The notes below the pieces were generated by a model, which was not told where the DNA came from, ran no database searches, and was given only the letters and a program-made list of their open reading frames with translations. From an uncultured Rhodospirillales bacterium (GTDB lineage: Bacteria > Pseudomonadota > Alphaproteobacteria > CACIAM-22H2), in NCBI GenBank assembly GCA_937926175.1, contig CALANV010000030.1:153760-217759 (forward strand): DNA of 64,000 bases. The letters run 5' to 3'. Of this stretch, positions 27,373-36,477 are shown piece by piece (positions within the stretch are counted from its first letter, which is position 1; the number at the start of each line of letters is the position of its first letter). A program made the position numbers and the translations under genes.

Positions 27373-27479
27373 CGCGCGGATCCTTGCCCCAAGTCGCCGG
27401 TTCCGACGCCGCCTGCGTGGAACCGGTGGTGCGCCTGACCGTTGGCGTTCCGGGTTTTCGAGCCGAGGAGCGCGCGCCG

Positions 27480-27938
27480 ATGGACATCTATCAGGTGATC
27501 AAACAGGACAATGACCGGATGAGGGCCATGCTCGAGGAGCTGTGCGCGACCGGAAATAGCGACGCGACGCGGCGCGAGGAACTTTTTTTCCCGTTCAAGA
27601 ATGAGCTGCTGATGCATCAGCACGTTGAGGAGGCCGTCGTCTACCACCGCCTGAAGGAAATCGGCGAGACGCGCGCCGAGGCGCTCAAGGCCATCAACGA
27701 GCACCACCTCGCCGACGTGCTGGCCGAGGAGCTGGCGGTCATGCCGAAGGACAGCGACGAATGGTTCGCGAAGTTCGGCGTCCTGCGCGAGCTGATCGAC
27801 CATCACATGAACGAGGAAGAGGACGAGTTCTTCGCCGCGGCACGCAAGGTGATCGATGCGCCCCTCGCGCGCGAGATGGCCGAACAGATGCGCGAGAAGA
27901 AGGAAGCGGGCCTCGCGGCCCTGCAGCCGATCGACTGA
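27480..27938 (+). CDS. Hemerythrin-like HHE domain protein
   Basis: A 152-residue all-helical protein with the spaced histidine/glutamate pattern of the hemerythrin HHE domain: NDRMRAMLEEL, MHQHVEEAVVYHRL, HHLADVLAEEL and LIDHHMNEEEDEFF. The HHMNEEEDE segment supplies likely iron ligands. Such domains bind a non-heme di-iron site and serve in oxygen, NO or iron sensing or storage. A GAGGAG ribosome-binding site lies 10 nt upstream of the ATG at 27480. The gene stands alone between nudC and ftsE; its specific role is unknown. Confidence 0.85.
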   Translation: MDIYQVIKQDNDRMRAMLEELCATGNSDATRREELFFPFKNELLMHQHVEEAVVYHRLKEIGETRAEALKAINEHHLADVLAEELAVMPKDSDEWFAKFGVLRELIDHHMNEEEDEFFAAARKVIDAPLAREMAEQMREKKEAGLAALQPID

Positions 27939-28236
27939 ACCCGCGCACCGGCCGCTCCGCACCGCATCCTGCCCCCGGAGCTTCGACGACCGGTGGGGTG
28001 GCCCCGATTCCGCCGATGCCGTCGTCACGGCGGCTGCGGTGCCGAGCCGCCCGGCGGCGCATGGGCGACCCCGCAACGGCAAGGCATTTGATTGATGCTA
28101 TCGCGCCTCTGCGGCGAGAATCGGGCAGATAAGAGGCGCCCCGGCGAAATCCGCCGGCGCTGCCCGCGAGCGTATCGAAACTCTTACACTCCGCCCCGGC
28201 CCGTGCCATCCTCCGCCCGGCTTCGGGAGTTGCAGG

Positions 28237-28938
28237 GTGCAGCGGGATAACGATCAGCAGCCGGTCGTTCAGTTCGAAAGCGTGGGATTGCGCTATGGCG
28301 TCGGGCCCGAAGTTCTGCGCGATATCACGCTCGCGCTCGAACCCGGCTCGTTCCACTTCCTGACCGGCGCCTCGGGCGCGGGCAAGTCGTCGCTCCTGCG
28401 TCTCATGTATCTTGCCCAACTGCCGACGCGCGGCCGGCTTACGGTATTCGGCCGGAACGTCGCCACGACGCCGCGGCACGAGCTGCCGGCCCTCAGGCGG
28501 CGCATCGGCGTCGTGTTCCAGGATTTCCGGCTCCTCGACCACCTTTCGGCCGTGGACAACGTCGCGCTGCCGCTGCGGCTTGCCGGCGCCGACGAGGACC
28601 AGATCCGAACCCATGTCGTGGAGCTTCTGACCTGGGTCGGACTCGGCGATCAGCTCCATTCCAAGCCCATCACGCTTTCGGGCGGACAGAAGCAGCGCGT
28701 CGCCATCGCCCGCGCCGTGATCACCCGCCCGCGCCTGCTGCTCGCCGACGAGCCGACCGGAAATGTCGACGATCAGATCGCGGTCAGGCTTCTCTACCTG
28801 TTCGAAGAGCTGCACAAGATGGGGACGACCGTCGTCATCGCCACGCATAACGCAGCACTTGTCTCGCGCTTCGGCTATCCGGAGCTGCGCCTCGAGGGCG
28901 GCACCCTCACGCGGATCGAACGGCGAGGGGCCGCATGA
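28237..28938 (+). CDS. ftsE: Cell division ATP-binding protein FtsE
   Basis: A 233-residue ABC ATPase that with FtsX controls septal peptidoglycan hydrolysis. Walker A GASGAGKSS, the signature LSGGQKQRVAIARA, Walker B LLLADEPTGN and the H-loop (ATHN) are intact; RVGVVFQDFRLLDHL-type Q-loop sequence is typical of FtsE. It starts with GTG at 28237 and its stop overlaps the ftsX ATG (28935-28938). The 298 bp upstream contain only a possible TACACT -10 at 28185-28190. The usual zinc-ribbon neighbour of alphaproteobacterial ftsE is not here but at 44417. Confidence 0.93.
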   Translation: MQRDNDQQPVVQFESVGLRYGVGPEVLRDITLALEPGSFHFLTGASGAGKSSLLRLMYLAQLPTRGRLTVFGRNVATTPRHELPALRRRIGVVFQDFRLLDHLSAVDNVALPLRLAGADEDQIRTHVVELLTWVGLGDQLHSKPITLSGGQKQRVAIARAVITRPRLLLADEPTGNVDDQIAVRLLYLFEELHKMGTTVVIATHNAALVSRFGYPELRLEGGTLTRIERRGAA

Positions 28939-29873
28939 GCAGCCGGCGGATCATGGACGTCGTGCGGCTGCGGCGGCGGCCACGCCCGCGGCCTTGGGGG
29001 CGCACCGATCTTGCGCTCACGACCGACGAAGGGCGTGCCTATCTGCCCTGGGTGATCGGCATCATGTCGTTTCTGGCCGCGCTCGCGCTCGCCGCTGCCC
29101 TTGCGGTGTCGTCGACGGCAAACCGCTGGACCGCGGGTCTCACCGGTACCTGGACGGTGGAAATCGCCGCTGATGCGACCGTCGACGACCGCAACGCGAC
29201 GGACCGGCTCGCGGCCGTCCTCGACGTGCTGCGCAACACGCCGGGCGTCGTGCAGGCCGAACCGGTCGGCCGCGAGCAGCTCACGCGCATGATCGAGCCG
29301 TGGCTCGGCCCCGGCGCCAGCGCGCCGGATCTGCCGCTGCCGCAGCTCGTCGACGTGCGTCTCGCGCCCGATGCGCACATCGACCGCGACGCGCTCGCCC
29401 AGCGACTAGCCGCCGTGCCCGGCGTGACGATCGACGACCATCACGGGTGGGTTCAGAGGCTCGTGCGGCTTGCCGATCTCGCCGTACTGTTTGCGCTCGT
29501 CGTCGTCGTTCTCATCGGCCTGGCCGCATCGGGAACCGTCGTGTTCGCGACCCGCGCCGGCCTTGCGGCTCACCAGGACGCCATCGAGATCCTTCACCTG
29601 ATGGGCGCACACGATTCCCATATTGCGCGGCAATTCGCCCGCATGGTCCTGCGCCGCGGCGCGATCGGCGCCGTTCTGGGCGTGATTGCGGCCATCGCCA
29701 TGTTCTACGCCATCGCCTGGGCCGCACGGACGATCGCGCCATCGATCCTGCCGACGCTCCGGCTCGGCGCGCTCGACTGGGTGGCGATCGCGGCGCTGCC
29801 GTTCGCTGTGTCGGCCGTCGCGGCACTCACCGCATGGCAGACCGTCATGCGCGCGTTGCGCAAAATGCTGTGA
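28935..29873 (+). CDS. ftsX: Cell division protein FtsX (permease-like)
   Basis: A 312-residue inner-membrane protein with a cytoplasmic basic N-terminus, four membrane helices (about residues 38-58, 180-205, 235-265 and 285-305) and a periplasmic loop of about 120 residues between the first two. That loop in FtsX homologues binds EnvC-like amidase activators; an EnvC-like gene lies at 56178. It is coupled to ftsE by an ATGA overlap. Loop sequence is poorly conserved, as normal for FtsX. Confidence 0.9.
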   Translation: MSSRRIMDVVRLRRRPRPRPWGRTDLALTTDEGRAYLPWVIGIMSFLAALALAAALAVSSTANRWTAGLTGTWTVEIAADATVDDRNATDRLAAVLDVLRNTPGVVQAEPVGREQLTRMIEPWLGPGASAPDLPLPQLVDVRLAPDAHIDRDALAQRLAAVPGVTIDDHHGWVQRLVRLADLAVLFALVVVVLIGLAASGTVVFATRAGLAAHQDAIEILHLMGAHDSHIARQFARMVLRRGAIGAVLGVIAAIAMFYAIAWAARTIAPSILPTLRLGALDWVAIAALPFAVSAVAALTAWQTVMRALRKML

Positions 29874-29880
29874 GGCGGCG

Positions 29881-30426
29881 ATGCGACTCGTCCTGATGGA
29901 TCGCGACGGCGTTCTCAACGAGGACCGCCCGGACTTCGTCAAGCATCCGGGCGAGCTGGTGCTGATCCCGGGCGCGGCGGAAGCGGTCGCCCGCCTCAAT
30001 CGCGCCGGCATCAAGGTCGCCGTCTGCACCAACCAGTCGTGCGTCGGCCGCGGCATCGTCCGGCCGGACATGCTCGAACAGATCCATGTGCATCTGCGCG
30101 AACGGCTCGCGCGCGCCGGCGCCCATGTCGACGCGATCTTCGTGTGCCCGCATGCGCCATGGGAACGATGCGCCTGCCGCAAGCCGGCGCCCGGCCTGCT
30201 GCGCGACGCCTTGCGCCGCTTCAGGGCCGATCCTGCCGAAGCGGTGATGATCGGCGACACGCGCCGTGACATGGAGGCCGCGGCCGCGGTCGGCTGTGCG
30301 CGCCATCTCGTCCGCACCGGCCAGGGCGCACGAACCCAGGCGGACGGGCTGCCGCGCGACGTTCTTCCCGTCGCGGTCCACGACGATCTGGCCGCCGCCG
30401 TCGCGGCACTGCTGGACGGACGATGA
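29881..30426 (+). CDS. gmhB: D-glycero-D-manno-heptose-1,7-bisphosphate 7-phosphatase (HAD family)
   Basis: A 181-residue HAD phosphatase of the GmhB/histidinol-phosphatase subfamily. Motif I is MDRDGVLNEDRP (Asp7 nucleophile, Asp9 acid/base), motif II CTNQSCVGRG, motif III with ACRKPAPG and motif IV MIGDTRRDMEAA. The zinc site CPHAPWERCACRK is kept, which distinguishes GmhB-like enzymes. It would make heptose monophosphate for LPS core, but histidinol-phosphatase activity is an alternative in this subfamily. It starts 7 bp after ftsX and overlaps the next gene in ATGA. Confidence 0.82.
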   Translation: MRLVLMDRDGVLNEDRPDFVKHPGELVLIPGAAEAVARLNRAGIKVAVCTNQSCVGRGIVRPDMLEQIHVHLRERLARAGAHVDAIFVCPHAPWERCACRKPAPGLLRDALRRFRADPAEAVMIGDTRRDMEAAAAVGCARHLVRTGQGARTQADGLPRDVLPVAVHDDLAAAVAALLDGR

Positions 30427-31049
30427 GACGACGGAAAACGAACCGCGCGACATGGCGCATCGCCGCCGTCGCCGCGTCGACGGCGGCAGGCGCCTATCTC
30501 GCCGGGCTCGTCTGGTTCGCGGAGGCAATCCCCCGCGCGGGCAACGATGCCGGCGAGATCACCGATGCGATCGTCGTCCTTACGGGCGGCAAGTTGCGGC
30601 TCGAGGAGGGGCTGGCCCTGCTTGCCGAGGGACGCGCCAAGAAACTGCTGGTCTCCGGCGTCAATCGCGGCGTCGAGCTCAACGAGCTCCTGCGTGTCGC
30701 CGGTCAGCCGTCGGCCGAGCTTCTCTGCTGCATCGCGCTGGGCTATGAAGCCGACAACACGGCAGGCAATGCGTTCGAGACCCGTGCCTGGATGGAACGC
30801 GAGAATTTCCGTTCGCTTCGTCTCGTGACTTCGAACTATCACATGCGGCGCAGCCTGCTCGAGTTCCGTCGGGCGATGCCGCACATACGCATCGTGCCCC
30901 ATCCCGTCTTTCCGGAAGGCTTCAAGCGCGAGAACTGGTGGCAATGGCCGGGCACGCTCGCCCTGATCGCATCCGAGTATCACAAATATCTGGCGGCCCT
31001 CGCCCGCGCCTGGATCGAGCGTGCGGTCGAGGCGGTAAAGGCCTCATGA
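30423..31049 (+). CDS. YdcF/SanA/ElyC family membrane-anchored protein (DUF218)
   Basis: A 208-residue protein with a basic N-terminus and one membrane anchor (about residues 10-30), followed by a DUF218 Rossmann-like domain: AIVVLTGGKLRLEEGLALL, KKLLVSGVNRGV, NTAGNAFETRAWM and RLVTSNYHMRRS. Members influence envelope integrity and peptidoglycan or lipid-carrier metabolism in E. coli (ElyC, SanA). It is translationally coupled to gmhB upstream and plsC downstream by ATGA overlaps, in keeping with an envelope-biogenesis operon with ftsEX. Confidence 0.88.
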   Translation: MRRRKTNRATWRIAAVAASTAAGAYLAGLVWFAEAIPRAGNDAGEITDAIVVLTGGKLRLEEGLALLAEGRAKKLLVSGVNRGVELNELLRVAGQPSAELLCCIALGYEADNTAGNAFETRAWMERENFRSLRLVTSNYHMRRSLLEFRRAMPHIRIVPHPVFPEGFKRENWWQWPGTLALIASEYHKYLAALARAWIERAVEAVKAS

Positions 31050-31804
31050 TCCTGCTGCGCTCGGCCCTGTTCAACGTACTCTTCTTCGGGTGGACGGCAC
31101 TCGCCCTCGTTCTTGCCCTGCCGCTCGTCCTCGCGCCGCGTTCCGTTCTGATGCGCGTCGCGCGGCACTGGGCGGCGAGTGTTGCATGGCTGCTGCGCGT
31201 CATCGTCGGTCTGCGCTTCGAGCTGCGCGGCGATGCGGATCTGCTCCGCCGTCCGGTGATCGTCGCCGCTAAGCACCAGTCCGCATGGGACACGTTCATC
31301 TTCTATCTGCTCGCGCGCGATCCGGCCTATGTGATGAAGAAGGAACTGATGGCGATCCCGCTCTACGGCTGGCTCGCGCGCAAGCAGCGCATGATCCCGA
31401 TCGACCGACGCGGCGGCGGGTCGGCGCTGCGCCGGCTGCTGCGTGCGGCCGAAGACGCCATCGCGACGGGCCGCCAGGTGATCATCTTCCCGCAGGGCAC
31501 GCGCGTGCGGCCGGGCGCGGCGGCACCTTATCAACCCGGCGTCGCCGCCCTCTACGGCAAGCTGAACTGCCCCGTCGTGCCGGTGGCCCTCGACTCGGGC
31601 CGCTTCTGGCCGCGCCGCAGCTTCCGCAAGCATCCCGGCACCATCGTCGTCGAGGTGCTGGAGCCGATTGCGCCCGGCCTGCCGAAACCAGCCTTCATGG
31701 CCGAGCTGGAACGGCGTATCGAGACGGCGACGCGGCGCCTCGAACGCGATCCCACGCGCGGCCAGCCGACCGTCGATGGATCCGGCGACGGCGACCATCG
31801 ATAG
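31046..31804 (+). CDS. plsC: 1-acyl-sn-glycerol-3-phosphate acyltransferase (PlsC family)
   Basis: A 252-residue membrane acyltransferase making phosphatidic acid from lysophosphatidic acid. An N-terminal membrane helix (about residues 8-32) is followed by the catalytic KHQSAWDTF (Hx4D), a substrate-binding MIPIDRRGGG, and IFPQGTRVRPG, in which the usual EGTR is QGTR. It overlaps ydcF in ATGA and is the last gene of the ftsEX string. The Glu-to-Gln change in motif III is seen in several alphaproteobacterial members and does not by itself imply inactivity. Confidence 0.88.
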   Translation: MILLRSALFNVLFFGWTALALVLALPLVLAPRSVLMRVARHWAASVAWLLRVIVGLRFELRGDADLLRRPVIVAAKHQSAWDTFIFYLLARDPAYVMKKELMAIPLYGWLARKQRMIPIDRRGGGSALRRLLRAAEDAIATGRQVIIFPQGTRVRPGAAAPYQPGVAALYGKLNCPVVPVALDSGRFWPRRSFRKHPGTIVVEVLEPIAPGLPKPAFMAELERRIETATRRLERDPTRGQPTVDGSGDGDHR

Positions 31805-31865
31805 ATCGGCTCGTCACCATTGGAAAATCGGAGACGCTTCCCAGGACGGTGTTGCTACCGGCTGG

Positions 31866-31895
31866 TTGACAGCGGTCAGCGCACGGAAACATAAC
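31866..31895 (+). promoter_or_regulatory. nrdJ: Upstream promoter candidate for nrdJ
   Basis: A perfect TTGACA (31866-31871) with CATAAC (31890-31895) after an 18-bp spacer. It lies 43 bp upstream of a second promoter, giving two start sites ahead of the ribonucleotide reductase gene. Confidence 0.5.
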
Positions 31896-31908
31896 CAGAA
31901 CACCCGCG

Positions 31909-31937
31909 TTGACCCGGCGGGCGTCGCGCCCTAGACT
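31909..31937 (+). promoter_or_regulatory. nrdJ: Downstream promoter for nrdJ
   Basis: TTGACC (31909-31914) and TAGACT (31932-31937) with the optimal 17-bp spacer, followed by a T-run. Transcription would start near 31945, about 34 nt before the ATG at 31979. I see no cobalamin riboswitch in the short leader. Confidence 0.6.
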
Positions 31938-31978
31938 TTTTTGTTTTCCATCAACCGGATGTCTGTCTGTTCCGCGCC

Positions 31979-34372
31979 ATGAAGCCGGTCGCCGCGATCT
32001 CCCAGCAGATCTGGGACATGAAGTACCGCCTGAAGGGGGCCGACGGTACGCCGATCGACCGGACGATCGAGGATACATGGCGGCGCGTCGCCAATGCCCT
32101 GGCCGCGCCTGAAAAGGATCCGGAACTGTGGGCCGAGCGCTTCGCCTCGGCGCTTGCCGACTTCAAGGTCCTGCCCGCGGGACGCATCGTCGCCGGCGCC
32201 GGGACGAATCGCAGCGTCACCCTGTTCAACTGCTTCGTCATGGGGACGATCCCCGACGACATGGGCGGGATCTTCGCGCATCTGCGCGAGGCGGCCCTCA
32301 CGCTGCAGCAGGGCGGCGGCATCGGCTACGATTTCTCGACGCTGCGGCCGAAGGGCGCGCCCGTACGCGGCGTGGGCGCGGATGCTTCCGGGCCGCTGTC
32401 CTTCATGGACGTGTGGGACGCGATGTGCCGGACCATCATGTCGGCCGGCTATCGCCGCGGCGCCATGATGGCGACGCTCGCCTGCGACCATCCGGATATC
32501 GAGGCGTTCATCGAGGCCAAGCGCGAGCCGGGCCGGCTGCGCATGTTCAACCTCTCCGTCCTCGTAAGCGACGCCTTCATGCAGGCGGTCAAGGAGGACG
32601 CACCGTGGGAGCTGCGCTTCGAAGGCGTGCTGTTCAAGACCGTCCGCGCCCGCGATCTGTGGAACCGGATCATGCGCGCCAACTACGCCTACGCCGAACC
32701 CGGCGTCATCTTCATCGACCGCGTCAATCGGCGTAACAACCTCTGGTATGCCGAAACGATCCGCGCGACGAATCCGTGCGGCGAACAGCCGCTGCCGCCC
32801 TATGGCGCCTGCCTGCTGGGCTCGATCAATCTCGCCGCGCTGATCCGCGACCCGTTCACCGACCGGGCGCGGCTGGACGAGGCGGAGTTCGACCGGCTGG
32901 TGCCGCTCGCCGTGCGCATGCTGGACAACGCCATCGACGTGTCCCGCTTCCCCTTGCCGGCGCAGCAGGCCGAGGCGAAGGCGAAGCGACGTATCGGCCT
33001 GGGCATCACCGGGCTTGCCGATGCGCTCATCATGTGCCGCGCGCGCTACGCAAGCGAGCAGGCCGTGGCCTTGACCGAGTCGTGGATGCGGCGGCTGCAG
33101 CGGCTCGCCTATCTCGCCTCGATCGAGCTTGCGAAGGAGAAAGGCTCGTTCCCGCTGTTCGACCGCGACAAGTTTCTCGCCGGAGAGAACATCGCGACCC
33201 TCGACGTCGACATCCGGCAGGCGATCGCCGCGCACGGCATCCGCAACGCCCTGCTCACTTCCATCGCGCCGACGGGCACGATCTCGCTATTTGCCGACAA
33301 CGTGTCGTCGGGGCTCGAGCCGGTGTTCAGCTTCAGCTACACGCGCAGCATCCTCATGCCCGATGGCACCCGGCGGACCGAGGAGGTCAGCGATTACGCC
33401 TATCGCCTGTACCGGCGCCTGTTCGGCGAGGACGCGGCACTTCCCGACTATTTCGTCGACGCGCAACGCCTGTCGCCGGGCGACCACGTGATCATGCAGG
33501 CGGCTGTGCAGAAGTACGTCGACGCGTCGATTTCGAAGACGATCAACTGCCCCGCAGACATATCGTTCGAGGCGTTCAAGGACGTGTACATGCAGGCCTA
33601 CGAGCTGGGCTGCAAAGGCTGCACGACCTATCGCCCCAATCCGATCACCGGCGCGGTCCTCGCCGTGAAGGGCGAAGAACGCGCGACGCAGGCGCCCGCG
33701 CAACCGTCGTTGCCGCTGACGCGGCCGGCGCCGAAACCCGCCGATCCGTACGAGGCAGGCGCCGTCGTCCACATGACGCAGCCGCTCGATCGGCCGGAGG
33801 CGCTGCCGGGCAAGACCTACAAGGTCAAATGGCCGGACAGCGAGCACGCGATCTACATCACCATCAACGACATCATCGTCGATGGCCGCCGCCGCCCGTT
33901 CGAGGTCTTCATCAACTCCAAGAACATGGAGCACTACGCCTGGACCGTCGCGCTCACGCGCATGATCTCGGCGGTGTTCCGCCGCGGCGGCGACGTGTCG
34001 TTCGTCGTCGACGAGCTCAAGGCGGTCTTCGATCCGCGCGGCGGACAGTGGATGGGCGGGCGTTACGTCCCCTCGCTCCTCGCCGCGATCGGCGAGGTGA
34101 TCGAGCGGCACATGATCGACATCGGCTTCCTCCGGACGGATCGCCTCGATCCGGACCCGAGCGCCGCCGGCGCGTCGCGCGCCACGGTGGACGGCGTGGA
34201 CCGGCCGCAGATCGCGGCAACGGCTGATGCCGGAACCGGCGCGGCACGAAGTGCGACTGTCGGCCCCGCGGCCACTTATGTGCGCCAGTGCCCCAAGTGC
34301 GGCAGCCCCTCCCTGCGACGCCAGGAAGGGTGCGATACATGCGCGAGCTGCGGCTACAGCAAGTGCTCTTAG
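31979..34372 (+). CDS. nrdJ: Adenosylcobalamin-dependent (class II) ribonucleotide reductase
   Basis: A 797-residue enzyme reducing ribonucleotides to deoxyribonucleotides with B12 as radical generator. The active-site elements are FNCFVM (first redox Cys), LQQGGGIGYDFSTLRP, NPCGEQPLPPYGACLLGSINL (radical-site Cys and Asn/Glu) and the SIAPTGTISLFADNVSSGLEPVF strand. A TSCPD-type domain (about residues 595-725) and a C-terminal Cys-rich zinc ribbon (CPKCGSPSLRRQEGCDTCASCG, split here as CPKCG and CDTCASCG motifs) close the protein; the tail cysteines shuttle reducing power. The arrangement is typical of alphaproteobacterial NrdJ. It is monocistronic and convergent with the next gene. Confidence 0.95.
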   Translation: MKPVAAISQQIWDMKYRLKGADGTPIDRTIEDTWRRVANALAAPEKDPELWAERFASALADFKVLPAGRIVAGAGTNRSVTLFNCFVMGTIPDDMGGIFAHLREAALTLQQGGGIGYDFSTLRPKGAPVRGVGADASGPLSFMDVWDAMCRTIMSAGYRRGAMMATLACDHPDIEAFIEAKREPGRLRMFNLSVLVSDAFMQAVKEDAPWELRFEGVLFKTVRARDLWNRIMRANYAYAEPGVIFIDRVNRRNNLWYAETIRATNPCGEQPLPPYGACLLGSINLAALIRDPFTDRARLDEAEFDRLVPLAVRMLDNAIDVSRFPLPAQQAEAKAKRRIGLGITGLADALIMCRARYASEQAVALTESWMRRLQRLAYLASIELAKEKGSFPLFDRDKFLAGENIATLDVDIRQAIAAHGIRNALLTSIAPTGTISLFADNVSSGLEPVFSFSYTRSILMPDGTRRTEEVSDYAYRLYRRLFGEDAALPDYFVDAQRLSPGDHVIMQAAVQKYVDASISKTINCPADISFEAFKDVYMQAYELGCKGCTTYRPNPITGAVLAVKGEERATQAPAQPSLPLTRPAPKPADPYEAGAVVHMTQPLDRPEALPGKTYKVKWPDSEHAIYITINDIIVDGRRRPFEVFINSKNMEHYAWTVALTRMISAVFRRGGDVSFVVDELKAVFDPRGGQWMGGRYVPSLLAAIGEVIERHMIDIGFLRTDRLDPDPSAAGASRATVDGVDRPQIAATADAGTGAARSATVGPAATYVRQCPKCGSPSLRRQEGCDTCASCGYSKCS

Positions 34373-34604
34373 CCTCCCGATTTCGCGGGATAGTGGTAAG
34401 GCACCCGGCAGGAGCCGGCCGGCACGCCACGTATCGCCGCCCCCCGAATGGCATGATGTGATCCAAGCGACGTCGGCCGAGGCCGCTGCGGGCGGGCTCA
34501 ACTGTACGCACGCGGAGTGCGCCTTGCCGGTCGCGAGCGTCGACACTGCGGTGTCGTTTACCTCAAGCCTCGCCTGCTTTCCGCAGGCACGCGCCGACGT
34601 TCGA

Positions 34605-35834
34605 TCATCTCAACTGCGCCGATCCGCTCCAGCTGCCGCCGGCGTCCGCGTCGTTCGCGGATTGTGAACGGCTTCGATACTGCTCGATCAAACTATCGGC
34701 CAGAACCAGATTGCCGCGGGCGTTGTAGTGGATGTCGCCCCATATGAACAGGTCTTTCAGAAAATCGGGGTGCTCCCGCTTGTAACGGAAGAAGGCTGGG
34801 AAATGGTTGAAGAAGCTGCGGCATTTTCCGGCGCACCACTCGCGCCAGATCTTCACGTGGCGGGATTCCTCATCATCGTAGAGAAGCTGCTGCGGCCAGG
34901 GATATACGCCGACCGACAGCGCAATGCCGCGCTCGGCCAGCAGCTGGTAGAGTTGATCCATCTGCGCTCGGGCTTTGCGGATTCCGCCCTCGATGCCGGG
35001 CCATCCGAAACACGGCGTGTTCTCGTCATAGGTCCAGCTCGCACGCACATCGGATCTGCGGCTGTATGCGGCACCCGGCTGCGTGCCGTCCGCCGCCGTC
35101 GCCGCGGCGTTCGATGCGTCCGACACGGAGGCTCGCCAACGTTTCTTCACGGTCTGATAAATGAAGTTCGGGATGTAAAACGTCTCCTTGAGCGTCTCCT
35201 TCCACCACACTTTCGGGACGGGCTCGCCGGACGGACAGGGTCCGTATCCGCACGACTGCAGATTCCGCATCTGCAGAACCCCGTGTTCGTCGTAGCAGTA
35301 CCCGACCGCTTCGTCCCGCACATCGGAAATATCGATGTAGACGAAGACCTCATCGAACTTGAGACCAAGATCGATGAGATACTTCAACTTCTCGTAATAT
35401 GCGGATGGTGCATAGGACACGACCCCGGCGTTCAGGACGTCGATCTCCGGAAACATGCGGGCGAATCTGCCGACGAACGTTTGCTCATAAGGCAGACCGA
35501 TTCCTTCCGTGAAGGAATCGCCGATGAAGACGATGCGCTGACGATCGGCTTCCATCGGCACCACACGTGGCGAGCCATCCTTGAAGCCCAGGGAATTGGT
35601 GACGACCCGATAGCGCTGGTCCCCCCAGACGTCGTAGCCCTCGAAATGGGGCCAGAGCGTATGGTGAAACACGCGGTCCGGTATCCGCAACGCCGTTCCG
35701 AACAGCGGATTGCGGTCGGGAGACACGAGATGAAGCCCGATTTCGGCAAGGGCATACAGGCCGGACAAGATGACGATGTTGATGAGTACGACCCTCAGGA
35801 TCTCGCGCGCTCTCGCGCCTGTCGGCAAAGGCAT
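34605..35834 (-). CDS. Membrane-anchored SGNH/GDSL-hydrolase-like protein
   Basis: A 409-residue protein with one N-terminal membrane helix (about residues 14-36) and an extracytoplasmic SGNH domain. Block I is FIGDSFTEG (Ser107 as nucleophile), and block V is WGDIHYNARGN (Asp367 and His369), so the catalytic triad looks complete. Several cysteines (CYDEHG, SCGYGPCPSGE, CFGW, WCAGKCRSFF) could form periplasmic disulfides. Such proteins often O-acetylate or deacetylate surface glycans. It lies beside membrane and glycosyltransferase genes, which supports a glycan role. The ATG at 35834 is preferred to an in-frame TTG four codons earlier; no clear ribosome-binding site is seen for either. Confidence 0.8.
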   Translation of the reverse strand: MPLPTGARAREILRVVLINIVILSGLYALAEIGLHLVSPDRNPLFGTALRIPDRVFHHTLWPHFEGYDVWGDQRYRVVTNSLGFKDGSPRVVPMEADRQRIVFIGDSFTEGIGLPYEQTFVGRFARMFPEIDVLNAGVVSYAPSAYYEKLKYLIDLGLKFDEVFVYIDISDVRDEAVGYCYDEHGVLQMRNLQSCGYGPCPSGEPVPKVWWKETLKETFYIPNFIYQTVKKRWRASVSDASNAAATAADGTQPGAAYSRRSDVRASWTYDENTPCFGWPGIEGGIRKARAQMDQLYQLLAERGIALSVGVYPWPQQLLYDDEESRHVKIWREWCAGKCRSFFNHFPAFFRYKREHPDFLKDLFIWGDIHYNARGNLVLADSLIEQYRSRSQSANDADAGGSWSGSAQLR

Positions 35835-36477
35835 GGGGCGACCCAATCGAACTCGAACTTGTTCGTCAATCCTGCCTCAACGAGGAACCCCGATCCCGCT
35901 TGCGAAGATGATTACTGCCGGCCATGAGGACGTCGATCTTCATTCCCATGACGCGGCCGATTGGACGCCGAGAAGAGGGCGTGACAGCGTGGATTGATCT
36001 CGCGATGGATCATCTGGATGTGCGCCAAGTCGTCGGCATGGATCACGGCGGGACTATCCGAGCGCGGCCGCCGGTTGCGCACCCCGGCAAACGCGCCGGC
36101 GTATTATGTGTCCCAGTGGCAGCGGCGATGCACGTGGCGAAAAACGGCTAACGCAAACGAGATGCCGCGTCGTCGATGCAGGCCGCCCATCGACCCGGTC
36201 GCGAGGTGCTACTTCCGACGCTCGCTTTTCACGAACGTCGCCACATCGGAAACCATGATCGGATGTACGCCTCCGGCCGAAAGCCAGGCGCGTCGACTTG
36301 GTCAATGCAAGGCAGTGCACCGCGCTTGCCATGTCTTGGTACCGGACATGTACCTGCCACATCGGTGCATGCGATCGGGCGCGTCGCCGTCTTCTTCCAG
36401 GTTAGACCTAAAAGACTCCTGCTTGCGCGCGGCGAATCGATCAAAGATGGCGCGCGCAAAGTGGCAACAAACGGAGA
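35835..36477. other. About 640-bp intergenic region with no recognisable gene
   Basis: This is the longest non-coding stretch of the window, lying between the divergent SGNH hydrolase and multi-pass membrane protein genes. It looks less GC-rich than its surroundings. All six frames give only short or compositionally non-coding ORFs. No tRNA, insertion-sequence end or extended inverted repeat could be recognised. It must contain promoters for the two flanking genes, but no convincing hexamer pair stands out. Confidence 0.5.
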
